Of a stretch of DNA of 64,000 nt, positions 23,901 through 34,113 are shown in pieces. Made by a program: the position numbers and the translations under genes. Source of the stretch: Anisodus tanguticus (Eukaryota; Streptophyta; Magnoliopsida; Solanales; Solanaceae); contig CM067545.1 of the NCBI GenBank assembly GCA_034509755.1, positions 44,819,062 to 44,883,061 on the forward strand, given 5' to 3'. The notes beneath the pieces were generated by a model. The model had not been told where the DNA came from, ran no database searches, and saw nothing but the letters and a program-made list of their open reading frames with translations. Numbering within the stretch: the stretch's first letter is position 1; each line of letters opens with the position of its first letter.

Positions 23901-26900
23901 ACTTCCATAAACTCTTGAACGAAAAAGAGATAAAGACATTGTGCTGGGAGATCTGGAGTAATCTGGTAGGCACCGGGATTTTGGGTATTGCAAAAGCATT
24001 AAAGTTGAGGAGGTTAAGGGTGTTGTTTGCAGGAGGACGGCAAAGTACTGGTGGAGGACGCACATATTAGGCGGAGGTGGCAGACTTATTTCCATAAACT
24101 CTTGAACGAAAAAAGAGATAGAGGCATTGTGCTGGGAGATCTGGAGTAATCTGGTAGGCACCGGGATTTTGGGTATTATAGAAGCATTAAAGTTGAGGAG
24201 GTTAAGGGTGTTGTTTGCAGGATGCGCAGGGGACGAGCGACCAGGCCTGATGAGATCTCTGTTGAATTTTGGAAGAGTGCAGGCAGGGCAGGTTTGGAGT
24301 GGCTGACTGAGTTGTTTAACGTCGTTTTTAAGACGGCGAGAATGCCCGAAGAATGGAGGTCGAGTATAACCGAAGAATGGAGGTCGAGTATAATGATAAC
24401 GTTGTATAAGAACAAAAGTGATATCCAAAGTTGCAACAAATATAGGGGTATCAAGCTGCTAAGTCACACTATGAAAGTTTGTAAAAGGGTTGTGGAGATG
24501 AGGGTGAGAAAGAGTGTGTCTATTTCCGAAAATAAGATTGGATTCATGCTGGGGCGTTCGACCACAGAAGTTATTCATCTTATTAGTAGGTTGGTGGAGC
24601 AGTATAAGGAGAGAAAGAGAGACGTACATATGGTTTTCATCGATCTCGAGAAGGCATACGACAGAGTTCCTAGGGAGGTTCTATAGAGATGTTTGAAGGT
24701 TAGAGATGTACTTGTGGCGTACACTAGAGCGATCAAGGATATGTATGATGGAGCGAAGACTAGGGTACGGATAGTAGGAGGAGACTCGGAGCACTTCCCA
24801 GTGATGATGGGTTGCACCAGGGATCAACTATTCTTATTTGCCTTGGTGATGGATGGACTGACGCGACAAATCCAAAGAGATGTGTCATGGTGTATATTAT
24901 TCGCAGACGACATAGTCCTGATTGATGAGACTTGCAGCGGAGTGAACGCTAAGTTGAAGGTTTGGAGACAAACTCTGGGTCTAAAGGGTTCAGGCTGAGT
25001 AGGACCAAGACAGAATAATTGGAGTGCAAGTTCTGTAACGAGAGCGACCTTGAGACAGGCGTGGAGGTGAGGCTTGGTACTCAGGTCATTTCAAAGAAAT
25101 GAAGCTTCAAGTACCTCGGGTCTATTATCAGATGAAGAGATTAATGACGATGTCACACATCATATTAGGACATGATGGATGAAATGGAGGCTCGCATCTA
25201 GAGTCTTATGTGACAAAAAGATGCCACCAAAACTTATTATAGGGCGGTGGTTAGACTGACTATGTTGTATGGGGCGGAGTGTTGGCCAGTCAAGACTTCG
25301 CACATTCAAAAGATGAAAGTTGCGGAGCTGTGAATGTTGAGATGGATGTGTGGGCATACGAGGAATAGAATTAGAAATGATAATATCCGGGTTAGAGTGG
25401 GAGTGGCCTCAGTGGAGGATAAGATGCGAGAAGCGAGATCGAGATGGTTTGGGCATGTACAGAGGAGAGACACAAATGTCCCAGTGTGGAGGTGTGAGAG
25501 GTTGGCTATGGACGGGTTCATGAGAGGTAGAGGTAGGCCGAAGAATATTGGGAGAGGTGATTAGACAGGATATGGCGCAGGTGCAACTTACCGAGGACAT
25601 GACCTTAGATAGAGGGTTGTGGAGGACACGGATTAGGGTAAAAGGGTAGTAGTTAGTCCTACTTACGCTTGCAAATTGGTAGTTGTAGTGTTATTATTGT
25701 AGGACCGCGTAGCCTATCATACTAATAGGCGCGGTATGAATTTATAGTCCCTAGTAGTTTAATTTATACTGCTATGTGTACTTTATTTAGCTTATTTACC
25801 CGTTACTGCTCACTTTTTCAGAATGCGCTATCATGGCTTATTCGCTTTGATACCAGCATTTTCATATTGCTTTAAATTTTTTGACCGGATCTAACTGTTT
25901 CTCCTGATTTGCTCTTGCTCTTGCTCTTTCTCCTGATTTGCTCTTGCTCTTGCTCTTGCTCTTGCTTGAGCCGAGGGTCTCTCGAAAACAGTTGTTCCAC
26001 CTATCAAGGTAGATGTAAGGTTTGCGTACACTCTACCCTCTCCAGACCTCACATTGTGGGATTTCACTAGGTATGTTGTTGTTGTTGTCATTGACTACTT
26101 TTAAACAAAAAAGACTCACTAAACATACAACTCATTCTGATTATAGTAAACATCAATGCCACTCACCTGAAAATCAATTTGGAATTAACAATACAATGCA
26201 CTTAAATAAAAGTGTAGATTCTAAAAGTAGAAATTTTCTAAAACCACATTTAGTGACATATAAGCGCACAAACATCCCTCCACTTGATCATTGACAACCA
26301 ATCATTATCAATCACCTACGCCTCAACCACCAAGCTCTTTTTTTTTTTTTGAGAATTGTAAGATGCATTAACCCTAAATGTTGTGGTTCATAGCCAATGT
26401 AGCACCAAATTTCTATGCGGCTATCAACATTACTCTCACATAAAAAACACAACTAAAACAAAACAATTAAGTATCTTCCTTTTTAAAAAGAAAAAGAGCT
26501 AATGGTCAAAACAAAACTGAACTATCACTTTTTTGCCAGTTTCACACCCAACTATCAGTTGCTCTCTTTTCCCACCTGAACTATCACCATCTATATATTA
26601 ACACACACCTAGTTGAGTAGATATTGATAGTTCGGGTAGGAAAAGGGAACAGTTACAGTTGGCCTAGGTGTGTATTAGCAAATGGATGGTGATAGTTCAG
26701 CAGATAGTTGGAGTGTGAAACTCGTGAAAAAGTAATAGTTAAGTGTGTTTTTCACCATTATTTCAAAAAAAAAAAAGGAAACTTATCTAAATGCACCCTT
26801 TGGCCATCTACTTTACCTAACATGGCCGAAGTATACATTGCATATACACTTCAGTTGTATAGGTAGTGTATAGGTATGTATATTATACATATAGGTATGT

Positions 26901-27495
26901 ATAATATATGTGTATTTAGTAAACTTTATACACTGTACATATTTTGTAAATTGAATGGCCGAATGGTATTTGGCTTTAATTTTTTCTTTAAATATTAAAA
27001 TAACAACCATAACATAGTTAACACATATACCTCAACTTGCTTATTCTTCTTAAACCAAGCCTCCTCTTGTCCGATCTCCTCTATACTCTTTGTATTCCTC
27101 TTCTCAACAACCACCTCTTCCGCCTTCACCTCCACCACTACCTCCTCCTTACTCTTCGTCGCTACACCATTCCCATTCCCATTCACATACTTCACCAAAC
27201 TCTCATTTTCACTCTCAAATACACCTACACTTCCATTCGTATACTTATCCACCACCAATGCACCATTCAAATCAACGCTTCTCTTCTTCACACTACCGTT
27301 CACTTTCCTCATCAATTCCGCATCCTTCTCCTCCAACACCGCATTCTCTTCTCGACTACGCAAAATCCAACTCCGCCTACGCCGCGATGAAAACCTAGTA
27401 AGAGATAATCGGAAGCTTCTAGAAGTTGAAATTGGAGATAGAAATTTGAGTTCTGGTAAAGTTACAGTGGAAAGTGTAGCTGAAATACTCGCCAT
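14488..27495 (-). CDS. ABC1K8: ABC1-family atypical kinase, plastid ABC1K8/OSA1 type, 20 exons
   Basis: Spliced exons: 27031-27495, 22594-22729, 21607-21773, 20672-20792, 20428-20528, 19950-20048, 19022-19132, 18847-18926, 18517-18586, 17921-17994, 17760-17829, 17561-17649, 16134-16258, 15756-15836, 15601-15661, 15461-15515, 15274-15372, 15087-15176, 14690-14749, 14488-14604. Together they give 2271 bp (756 residues plus TGA), every intron is GT-AG and the frame never breaks. Landmarks are a plastid transit-type N-terminus, KIGQ (232-235), an Ala-rich loop AAAS (292-295), VVVKVQRPG with the conserved Lys at 312, HADPHPGN (447-454) and DFG (469-471), with two hydrophobic segments at the C-terminus (about 699-741). 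ABC1 proteins are ADCK/UbiB-like atypical kinases. The Arabidopsis protein ABC1K8/OSA1 is known from the chloroplast envelope and linked to oxidative and iron stress, and length and sequence fit it closely from memory. Apart from the listed transposons the introns hold nothing recognisable. Confidence 0.95.
16560..17092 (+). mobile_element. LINE 3'-end relic in ABC1K8 intron 12
   Basis: The plus strand reads as the tail of a plant L1-type LINE. A zinc-binding RVT-domain segment with spaced Cys/His (WCILCKG...SHLLIHCK, about 16645-16710) comes first. Further on is the characteristic MWTIWREKNQRDFE (about 16853-16895), which closely resembles the WxIWxERNxRxFE signature near LINE C-termini. An A-rich end follows at about 17079-17092. 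Only the 3' few hundred bases remain. It lies antisense to the host gene and does not touch an exon. Confidence 0.75.
18517..22729 (-). CDS. ABC1K8: ABC1K8 exons 2-9: ABC1 N-lobe to HADP motif
   Basis: These exons encode residues 156-450. In order they hold a conserved lead segment (GGRWNRFKTYSTIQRTLEIW), the ABC1-specific helix with KxGQ (KIGQQFSTR), the EYVDQLSELQ block, the Ala-rich nucleotide loop (IAAASLGQVHRA), the Lys-bearing strand (VVVKVQRPGLKDLFDIDL) and the ABC1 insert with YQEIDYTKEAANAELFASNF. The LTMEYVPGIKI strand and SYLEQILSHGFFHADP then start the catalytic loop. All motifs expected for an intact ABC1 fold are present. The exon pattern of short phased exons matches the plant ABC1K genes as I remember them. 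Confidence 0.93.
23637..23651. repeat. 15-bp target-site duplication, left copy (RTE LINE)
   Basis: TCATTGACTACTTTT is identical to 26088-26102 and directly abuts the truncated 5' end of the LINE. Confidence 0.95.
23846..24220 (+). repeat. tandem duplication, 187-bp unit, inside the RTE LINE
   Basis: Positions 23846-24032 and 24033-24220 repeat the same text (starting GAGGACGGCAAAGTACTGG, ending GGTGTTGTTTGCAG) with few differences. Confidence 0.9.
24222..25564 (+). pseudogene. RTE LINE reverse transcriptase relic
   Basis: The frame at 24222-24686 carries the fingers/palm motifs (RPDEISVEFWK, YRGIKLLSHTMK, VFIDLEKAYDRVP) and stops at a TAG just after REVL. The frame at 24693-24998 carries the catalytic box FADDIVLIDE. 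A later frame at 25334-25564 carries the C-terminal RWFGHVQRRD...GRGRPK block. The stop after REVL, a tandem duplication at 24347-24394 and shifts between 25000 and 25330 make it inactive. In RTE elements this protein copies the element's RNA by target-primed reverse transcription. Confidence 0.85.
24347..24394 (+). repeat. tandem duplication of 24 bp in the RT frame
   Basis: CGAAGAATGGAGGTCGAGTA occurs twice in tandem (units 24347-24370 and 24371-24394). The duplication is in frame and repeats EEWRSSI in the predicted protein. Confidence 0.95.
26088..26102. repeat. 15-bp target-site duplication, right copy (RTE LINE)
   Basis: TCATTGACTACTTTT directly follows the (TTG)n tail of the LINE and is identical to 23637-23651. 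Confidence 0.95.
26500..26760. mobile_element. foldback MITE in ABC1K8 intron 1
   Basis: The ends are TAATGGTCAAAAC and TTTTTCACCATTA. Nearly the whole 261 bp folds back on itself: GAACTATCACTTTTTTGCCAG pairs with the AAAAAGTAATAGTT region, and CACACACCTAG pairs with CTAGGTGTGT. Each arm also contains smaller internal repeats of the GAACTATCA phrase. There is no coding capacity. The superfamily is not certain. Confidence 0.75.
27031..27495 (-). CDS. ABC1K8: ABC1K8 exon 1: start codon and plastid targeting region
   Basis: The first 155 codons start at an ATG in good context (AAAAATGGCG). Residues 1-45 are Ser/Thr/Arg-rich with few acidic residues (around SISTSRSFRLSLTRFSSRRR), typical of a chloroplast transit peptide. 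A variable, Val/Glu/Asn/Gly-rich linker follows (GSVGVFESENESLVKYVNGN region), then the conserved EEIGQEEAWFKKNKQVE. The exon ends in phase 0 at a GT (27030-27029). The next exon resumes with VSVKPGGRWNRFKTYS, a conserved block of ABC1K7/K8 proteins. The open frames on the opposite strand here are shadows. Confidence 0.93.
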
Positions 27496-28618
27496 TTTTA
27501 GTACTATATGAGTTATGGAACTTTCTAGAACTGAGTTGCCATAGCTTTATTACTGGAAGGAGGAGGAGGAGGAAGTAATGGCGGAGAAAAAATGGGAATA
27601 CAATTTATATTATATGTTATTTATATGAATATAAGAAGTGGAAGAAAATTATATTATATGGACGCAGAGATGACACGTCATAAGAGAGATAGGTGTGGGA
27701 AGAGTATGGAGAGATCTGATTGGTTAATGGGGTCTCGTTAAGTAGTAGCCTTAAGGACGGAGTGCTGACTGTACCGCTTGTCTTTTAATATTTTTTTCTT
27801 TTGTTATGATTTTTTGTTTTTCATAACATTATTGATTTGTGATTTTTCGGACATAATTTTTGTTAGGAATATCTAGAGAGTTATAAATGGATTGTTGGAA
27901 GAAAGTATAGTATCTCAAAAAGGAGTGAAGAATTTTCTTTTTATTTTATTAATAACTAGTGTTGGTTGTATGAGACGCAAAATAATGAATTTTTTACAGT
28001 CATAATTTAAAAAGAGAAAATTTTGATTATATCGCCTGAAATTATAAGTATGACAAACGTCATATAATTAACAGAAAATATTCTCATGAAAAAAGAAGAT
28101 TATGTAGTCGTGTAATAAAGAGAATTCTGACATAAAGAATTTACCAGTTGTATATGTAGTCATGTAATGAAGAAAATTCTAACATAAAGAAATTGATTAT
28201 AAAATACTACTAGTACATCTCAAAAGGAACAATTAAAAGAATACTTACTAAAATTATAATTTCAATAATAACTTGTTTCATATGGGCAATCCAAACAGAA
28301 AATAAATTTTGATTATCAAGATAGCAAGAACATAGATTATATTATCGAAAATGTTAGATTGTCAAACTGTCTGTCGGTACTTTTATTTTTTTGGGATACA
28401 TAAATCACACAAAAGTTCATGAAAAAGGTCTAATGTTAAAAGATAGAGAAATGTACAATACGAGAGAACAGACTATAAACCTCTCCAAAATAAAAGTATA
28501 TGGCAAGATTGATGTACAATAACAAATAAAGGTCCAAACTTATTAATCCTAAAGGACAATTGTTACTCGCAAAAGCTGGAATTTGATTAAAGGCTATGAG
28601 TAATATATTTATGAGCTT
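27496..28618. other. ABC1K8 upstream region, no other gene seen
   Basis: These 1.1 kb separate the ABC1K8 start codon from the next retrotransposon and must hold the gene's promoter. They are AT-rich. A 52-bp-period imperfect tandem pair (28104-28139 and 28156-28191, GTAGTCRTGTAATRAAGARAATTCT) is the only repeat noticed. Confidence 0.5.
27618..27625 (-). promoter_or_regulatory. possible TATA box of ABC1K8
   Basis: On the minus strand TATAAATA lies about 125 bp upstream of the start codon, in an AT-rich setting. Position and sequence suit a core promoter. No other element supports it. Confidence 0.35.
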
Positions 28619-28623
28619 GAAAA

Positions 28624-29347
28624 TGTTGGAAATTTACTAATATGGAATTAAGTGTATCACATTATTTATGACTCAAATAATTGGGGGCCCGCACGTCGGA
28701 AACGTTGTTTCCACACATGTGCACACGTAGCCGCCTCCAAGCCAGCGCCGCGACGCTAATGTTGCAGCGCCGCGGCGCTTCCGAGGCAGAATCTGCAACA
28801 GGAAGCTGAAAATTTATGACTCTTGGGCTGGTTTTAGAGCATTGAATCTCCATTACTTGGCACATGAATTCAGCCATTTACTTGGCTGATTGTAACCCCT
28901 CAATAAGTGTCATGGCTATTGAAAGCCATTAGTTGGCTAGTTGAGATGTCATCTTCCTTACACTGTAAATTGAGGCCTTTGGCTCAATTGAGAAACACTT
29001 GGAAATATTTTTCTGAAATCTTCTTCCTCTTCGGCATTCAATACTCAAAATTCTTCAAGAGTAACACTTGAGTTTCCTTTTCTCATTTGTTATGTTGTTG
29101 TTTTATCTTGGGAGACTATTGCCCATAACGTAAAAGGATATATACGGGACAATCTTATCTTAAAGACAGAGTGTCATCACTCGACTCAGCCAAGTCACAA
29201 AGAGTTCGTGTTTGTTCTTGTTTCCAGTTTTGTAAACTAAAGAATATAAGTTTCTTGTTGTAATCTTAGTAGTCTTTAGTAGTTTATCCTTTCTAAGGCA
29301 TTGTAATATTTACTTACTTTCCGTTTCCTGCACTTGTTGTGCTCACA
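28624..29347 (+). repeat. 5' LTR of the copia element (724 bp)
   Basis: Direct repeat of 34114-35101 but shorter by about 264 bp. It lacks a segment corresponding to about 34221-34444 and one unit of a repeat near 34463-34504. The promoter area contains TGTAAATTGAGGCC where the 3' LTR has TATAAATTGAGG. Confidence 0.95.
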
Positions 29348-29381
29348 ATTTTAAGACAAGATTGTGTAAGTGCTAAGAAAA

Positions 29382-30452
29382 ATGACTGGACAAGGACATG
29401 TGGCCTCTGGTTCTGCGAAAACTACTCAAGGCAACCCCTTTGCCTTCCTCACTACTGCTCAAGGCACACCCAATGTCTTTCATGCTGCTCAAGGGAACGT
29501 GACAGTTCCTCCACCCTCTGGTTTCCACCATGAACGCCCAGAAATATTTATGGGCTCCAACTTCAAGAGATGGCAGCAGAAGATGTTGTTTTACTTGACT
29601 ATTATAGGAATTGCTCGTTTCCTAACAAAAGAGCCTCCACAAGATGGAGATGAGATGGACCCTCAGCCCAATGAAACGGCTAAAGGGGGCCAAGGTATCC
29701 ATGTCGTTAATGGTATGAAGATGGTTCTTGATGCATGGAGTCACAGTAACTTCATGTGTAAGAACTATATTTTGAACTGTATGTCAGACCCATTCTACAC
29801 TGTGTATTGCACTGTAGGCACCGCCAAAGAGTTATGGAAACTGCAGAAGAAATACAATGCACAAGATGCAGGTACGAAGAAATTCATCGTTGGGAAATTC
29901 CTGAAATTTCAAATGGTGGATAGCAAAACTGTGATGTCCCAAGTCCAGGAATTCCAAATGATTCTACATCACCTGAATTTGGAAGGTATGAAACCAAATG
30001 AGCAATTTTTTGTTGCATCACTAATTGAAAAGTTATCTCCCTCGTGGAATGAGTTTATGTGTTACTTAAAACTCAAGACAAAGGAAATGACATTTGAAGA
30101 ACTTATTATCAAACTCCAGATTCAGGAAGATAATAAGAAGGTCATGCCTAGGGGAAAGCAACCCGCTGAGGCAAAGGCAAATCTGGCTGAGGCCAAAAGG
30201 AACACTAGCAAGAAGCGCAAGTTCCAGAAAGATGGCAAGACCCAAGCAGCGGAGAAGTTCAAGGGGAACTGCCGCCACTGTGGGAAACCTGATCACATGA
30301 TCAAGGACTGCCGCAAGCTCAAGACTAAGCAAAAAGAGAAGGCCAAAGGCAAGGCACAAACTAACGTAGACGAAGACACGCTTCTTGATGACATGATTGA
30401 GGAGTTCTCGGCGGTGGTGCTTGAAGTAAACCTTGTTGAGAATCCCATGTAA
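29382..30452 (+). CDS. gag-like protein of the copia element
   Basis: This frame encodes 356 residues from the first ATG after the LTR, about 35 bp downstream. The order is a Gly/Thr/Gln-rich lead, then the copia gag core (RPEIFMGSNFKRWQQKMLFY, then LKEL-type helices with TAKELWKLQKKYNAQDAG and VQEFQMILHHLNLEG), a basic linker, and a CCHC zinc knuckle CRHCGKPDHMIKDC near residue 303. Gag forms the particle and binds the element RNA. The frame is intact to the TAA at 30450-30452. Pol text resumes at once with WWMDTGA, so this stop probably replaced a sense codon in a single gag-pol frame. Confidence 0.85.
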   Translation: MTGQGHVASGSAKTTQGNPFAFLTTAQGTPNVFHAAQGNVTVPPPSGFHHERPEIFMGSNFKRWQQKMLFYLTIIGIARFLTKEPPQDGDEMDPQPNETAKGGQGIHVVNGMKMVLDAWSHSNFMCKNYILNCMSDPFYTVYCTVGTAKELWKLQKKYNAQDAGTKKFIVGKFLKFQMVDSKTVMSQVQEFQMILHHLNLEGMKPNEQFFVASLIEKLSPSWNEFMCYLKLKTKEMTFEELIIKLQIQEDNKKVMPRGKQPAEAKANLAEAKRNTSKKRKFQKDGKTQAAEKFKGNCRHCGKPDHMIKDCRKLKTKQKEKAKGKAQTNVDEDTLLDDMIEEFSAVVLEVNLVENPM

Positions 30453-33441
30453 TGGTGGATGGACACGGGTGCTACCAGACATATCTGTTCCAATAGAGAT
30501 GCCTTCTCCACATATACACCAGTTATAGATAAGAAATTGTTTATGGGTAACAACGTTTCCTCTGACATGCTGGGGGTAGGAAAGGTGGTCCTGAAGATGA
30601 CTTCTAGAAAGAAGATCACTCTAAAGGAGGTGATGCATGTCCCTGAGATTAGGAGGAATTTAATTTCAGGTCCTTTATTAGTTAATGCTGGTTTTAGGCT
30701 AGTATTTGAGTCCAATAAATTTATAATCACCAAGAATGGAACTTTTGTGGGGAGAGGCTTCATCTGTGAAGGCCTCTTCAAAGTTAACGTCCATTCTGTA
30801 ATGCGTCCAAGCAATAAAATTGAAGCTTCTTCTTACTTGCTTGAGTCATCTAATTTATGACATCATAGATTAAGACATGTCAACTACAAGTCCATCCAAA
30901 GGTTGGATTTGTTGCAGTCTATCGACGTAAACCCTCAACATAAGTGTGAGGTGTGCGTAGAGGCAAAACTCACAAAGACTCTTTTTCAATCTATCGAAAG
31001 GAATACCGTTCCTCTAGAACTTATTCACACAGAAATATGTGACTTGAAGTTTACACAAACTAGAGGGGGGAATAAGTACTTTGTGACATTCATTGATGAT
31101 AACACAATGTATTGTTACCTTTACTTATTGAAAAGTAAAGATGAAGCTTTTTAAGGGTTCTGACGCTACAAAGCAGAAGTTAAAACCAACTAAACATGCG
31201 GATTAAATCAATTCGTAGAGATAGAGGGGGAGAATACATAGCGCCATTTGAGGAATATTGTGCCCAATCGGGCATTGTTCATCAAACGACGGCTCCATAC
31301 TCACATTAGTCGAACAGAGTTGTTGAACTCAAGAACCGTACATTGAAGGAAATGATGAATGTCTTGCTCATCAATTCCGGTCTTCCCCAAAACATGTGGG
31401 AAGAAGCTTTCCTTACCGCTAATACGATTCTTAATAGAGTCCCACATAAGGTAAAGACACAACTCCATATGAATCATGGAAGGGAAAGATACCCACCTAT
31501 AAATATTTAAAGGTGTGGGGTTGCTTGGCAAAGGTCGAAGTGCCTAAGCCAAAGTAGGTCAAGATTGGGCCTAAGACTTTAGATTGCATTTTCATCGGAT
31601 ATGCAAATTCCAGTAGTGCATAAGTCAGATATTCCAGATATCCACGGGGGTACAATCTTGGAATCAAAGAATGCCCAATTTTTTAGGATACTTTTCCTAG
31701 AAAGAAAATAGACATAACTTCTCGAAAACAAAGTTATGAATAGAGCTCTCAGGAACCAGGAGTCGTTGACTGCCCGGATCAGATGATTCAGATCTAGTAG
31801 ACTCCTAAGTGGCTGAATATTCGGAATCGAGTGTTCCATATTTTCATAACTTGGAGACTCCATAGATGGGACTAAGACGAAGTAAGAGGGCTGGGAATGA
31901 TAAAACCTTCGGTCATGACTTTGTAGCTTATATGGTTGATAGCGAACCAAGGACAATTGCTGAAGCGTTGTCAACTCCAGAGGCACCGCTCTGGAAAGAA
32001 GTTATTGAGAGTGAAATAGACTCCATCCTGCAAAACCATATTTGGGAGTTGGTTGATCTTCCTCCATGGAAACAAACCATTGGGTTGTAAATGGATACTC
32101 AAACGAAAGTATAAAGCAGATGGGTCTATAGACAAGTACAAAGTCAGGTTGGTAGTCAAAGGCTATCGACAGAAGTAAAGCCTTGACTATTTTGACACAT
32201 ACTCATCGGTGTCTAGAATGACGTCCATACGAGTATTCATTGCAATCGCAGCGTTGCGTGACCTTGAGATACATCAACTAGATGTCAATACAACCTTCCT
32301 AAATGGTGATTTGGAAGAACAAATTTATATGAAATAACCCGAGGGGTATGTGGTTCTAGGCCAAGAGAAGAAAGTTTGTCGACTTATCAAATCTCTGTAC
32401 GGGCTGAAATAGGCCCTGAAGCAATGGCATAAAAAATTTGATAGTACTCTACTATCGAAGGGTTTCTCTATTAATGAGTGTGACAAATGTGTCTACATGA
32501 AAGGTAATTCTGACTCGTTCGTTATGATATGCCTTTATGTAGATGACATGTTGATCACAAGGAGTAGTCCTAGCTTGATCCTAGAGACTATGAATATGTT
32601 GAAATAATACTTTAACATGAAGGATATGGGTATTGTAGATGTCATCTTAGGGATCAAGATCTCTAAGACGTCTGAAGGACTGGTCTTGTCTCAGTCTCTC
32701 TACATCGAGGATGTGTTGAGAAAGTTTGAGATGTTCAACGATTCGCCGATAAAGTCACCATTGGATATGAATCAGAAAATTGATAAAAATCGTGGTGCGC
32801 CCGTATACCAGGAGCGATATGCGCAGTTGATTGGGAGTTTGGTGTACATAACAAACTGCACCCGACCTGATATCGCTTATGCAGTCAACAAATTGGTTAG
32901 GTTTACCCGTAATCAAAGTAATGATCATGGGAAAGTGTTGAATCGGGTACTACGGTACCTGAAATACACGCTAACTTATGGGTTGCATTATTCAAGATAT
33001 CCAGTTGTAATAGAGGGGTACAGTGATGCAAACTGGATATCTGATATAGAGAACACCAAGTCCACCAGTGGGTATATATTTACAATTGGTGGTGGTGCTG
33101 TGTCTTGGAAATCCTCTAAGCAAACTTGCATCGCCCGATCCACGATGGAGTCGGAGTTTATTGCTTTAGACAAAGCAGGAGAAGAAGTTGAGTGGCTTCG
33201 TGACTTCTTAGAGGACGTCCCTTGTTGGGACAAACCCGTACCTTCTGTAATGATCCACTGCGACATCCAGTCGGATCTAGGAAGGGCACAAAGTTCTATG
33301 TATAATGGCAAGTCTCATCATATTCGACGGAGACATAAGACTGTTAGGCAGCTGATCACCACGGGTATTATTTCCATTGATTATGTAAAATCAAAGGATA
33401 ACATAGCAGACCCTTTGACTAAAGGCATAACCAGATATTAG
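30453..33441 (+). pseudogene. copia pol: protease, integrase, RT, RNase H (broken)
   Basis: Protease starts with MDTGATRHIC (30459, the aspartic DTGA motif). A GAG-pre-integrase segment leads into the integrase core (FVTFIDDNTMYCYLYLLKSK, about 31080). The RT domain begins near 31866 (PLWKEVIESEIDSI, NHIWELVDLPP) and has LYVDDMLI at about 32533. RNase H runs to 33441 with GYSDANWISD and the end SKDNIADPLTKGI. Stops occur after ESSNL, after KDEAF, in the RT (for example before PEGYV and within SLYGLK) and elsewhere, so no product longer than 274 residues remains (32617-33441). Confidence 0.9.
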
Positions 33442-34113
33442 ATGTTCTGCATGTCTAGGGGAATGGGCTTAAAACCCAAACAATAAGGACGGATACGGTG
33501 GTAACCCAACCTTACTGATTGGAGATTCCAGGAATTAGGTTCAATGGGAAAACTAAGCGGTAAAGGTTCGGTTGAGCATTTAGGTGAAAGCAAAAGCACT
33601 TCGAATAGTGATTTTTGTAAAGAAACATCAATCCAAAGACGTTCCCGCGATAAACATTAAGTGCTATCTTCAGGGTGGGTAAAGGTTAAGTTTCTAAAAC
33701 CTTTAATGATCATCAACAGTTGAGGTTAGGTTTGCGGAAATTTTTAATGGTTACTAACACTTGTGAAGTGGGGTATAGCAGGATACCTTGTAGGAGACCA
33801 CCTATTTAAGTACGAGGACATGCCATTTCAAATGAACGAACTTAATAATCCAAGAGTGTCCACAGCCACAACGGACAAAACATTAAGAAGAACAGAGTAA
33901 GAAAAGTTGTTGTGTTGGTACCGTTGACTTGGCTTACACTAAACACTGACGGTTTAGGACATTATGTTCACCGCACAGTAAGTAAGTCCAATGATATTCA
34001 ACTATGGAAGGTTCAAAGTGGAAGCTACCTATCCAGATGCAACATCTGTCCGCTGAAAGATTGCTGGAAATAAGCACCTTGTGAGTGAGCCAAATTCTCT
34101 TTCAAGAGGGGAT
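33442..34113 (+). other. non-coding tail of the copia element with polypurine tract
   Basis: No open frame of note follows RNase H. The stretch ends in CAAGAGGGGA (34103-34112), a polypurine tract placed as expected directly before the 3' LTR. Confidence 0.7.

Larger units (their letters stand above)
23652..26087 (+). mobile_element. RTE-type LINE, 5'-truncated, in ABC1K8 intron 1
   Basis: The insertion is bordered by a perfect 15-bp duplication TCATTGACTACTTTT (23637-23651 and 26088-26102). It starts inside the coding region, which is typical 5' truncation. It contains a reverse transcriptase relic with MVFIDLEKAYDRVPREVL (about 24630-24684) and FADDIVLIDE (about 24900-24930), and the RTE-type C-terminus (FGHVQRRD...RGRGRPK, 25440-25550). 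It ends in a 3' UTR followed by TTGTTGTTGTTGT. The last 70 bp (CGTACACTCTACCCTCTCCAGACC...GGTATG) match the 3' end known from Solanaceae RTE LINEs and TS SINEs. It lies antisense to the host gene, with in-frame stops and internal duplications. Confidence 0.92.

Noticed and set aside
27037..27398. Plus-strand open frames of 102-117 residues opposite ABC1K8 exon 1
   Set aside because: They are shadows of the low-complexity transit-peptide/linker coding sequence on the other strand.
14488..27495. ABC1K8 as a pseudogene disrupted by transposons
   Set aside because: All insertions lie in introns, all 19 introns keep GT-AG borders and the joined frame is open from ATG to TGA.
32617..33441. Stand-alone host gene of 274 residues
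   Set aside because: It is the RT thumb and RNase H portion of the copia element at 28624-35101, left open between pol stops.
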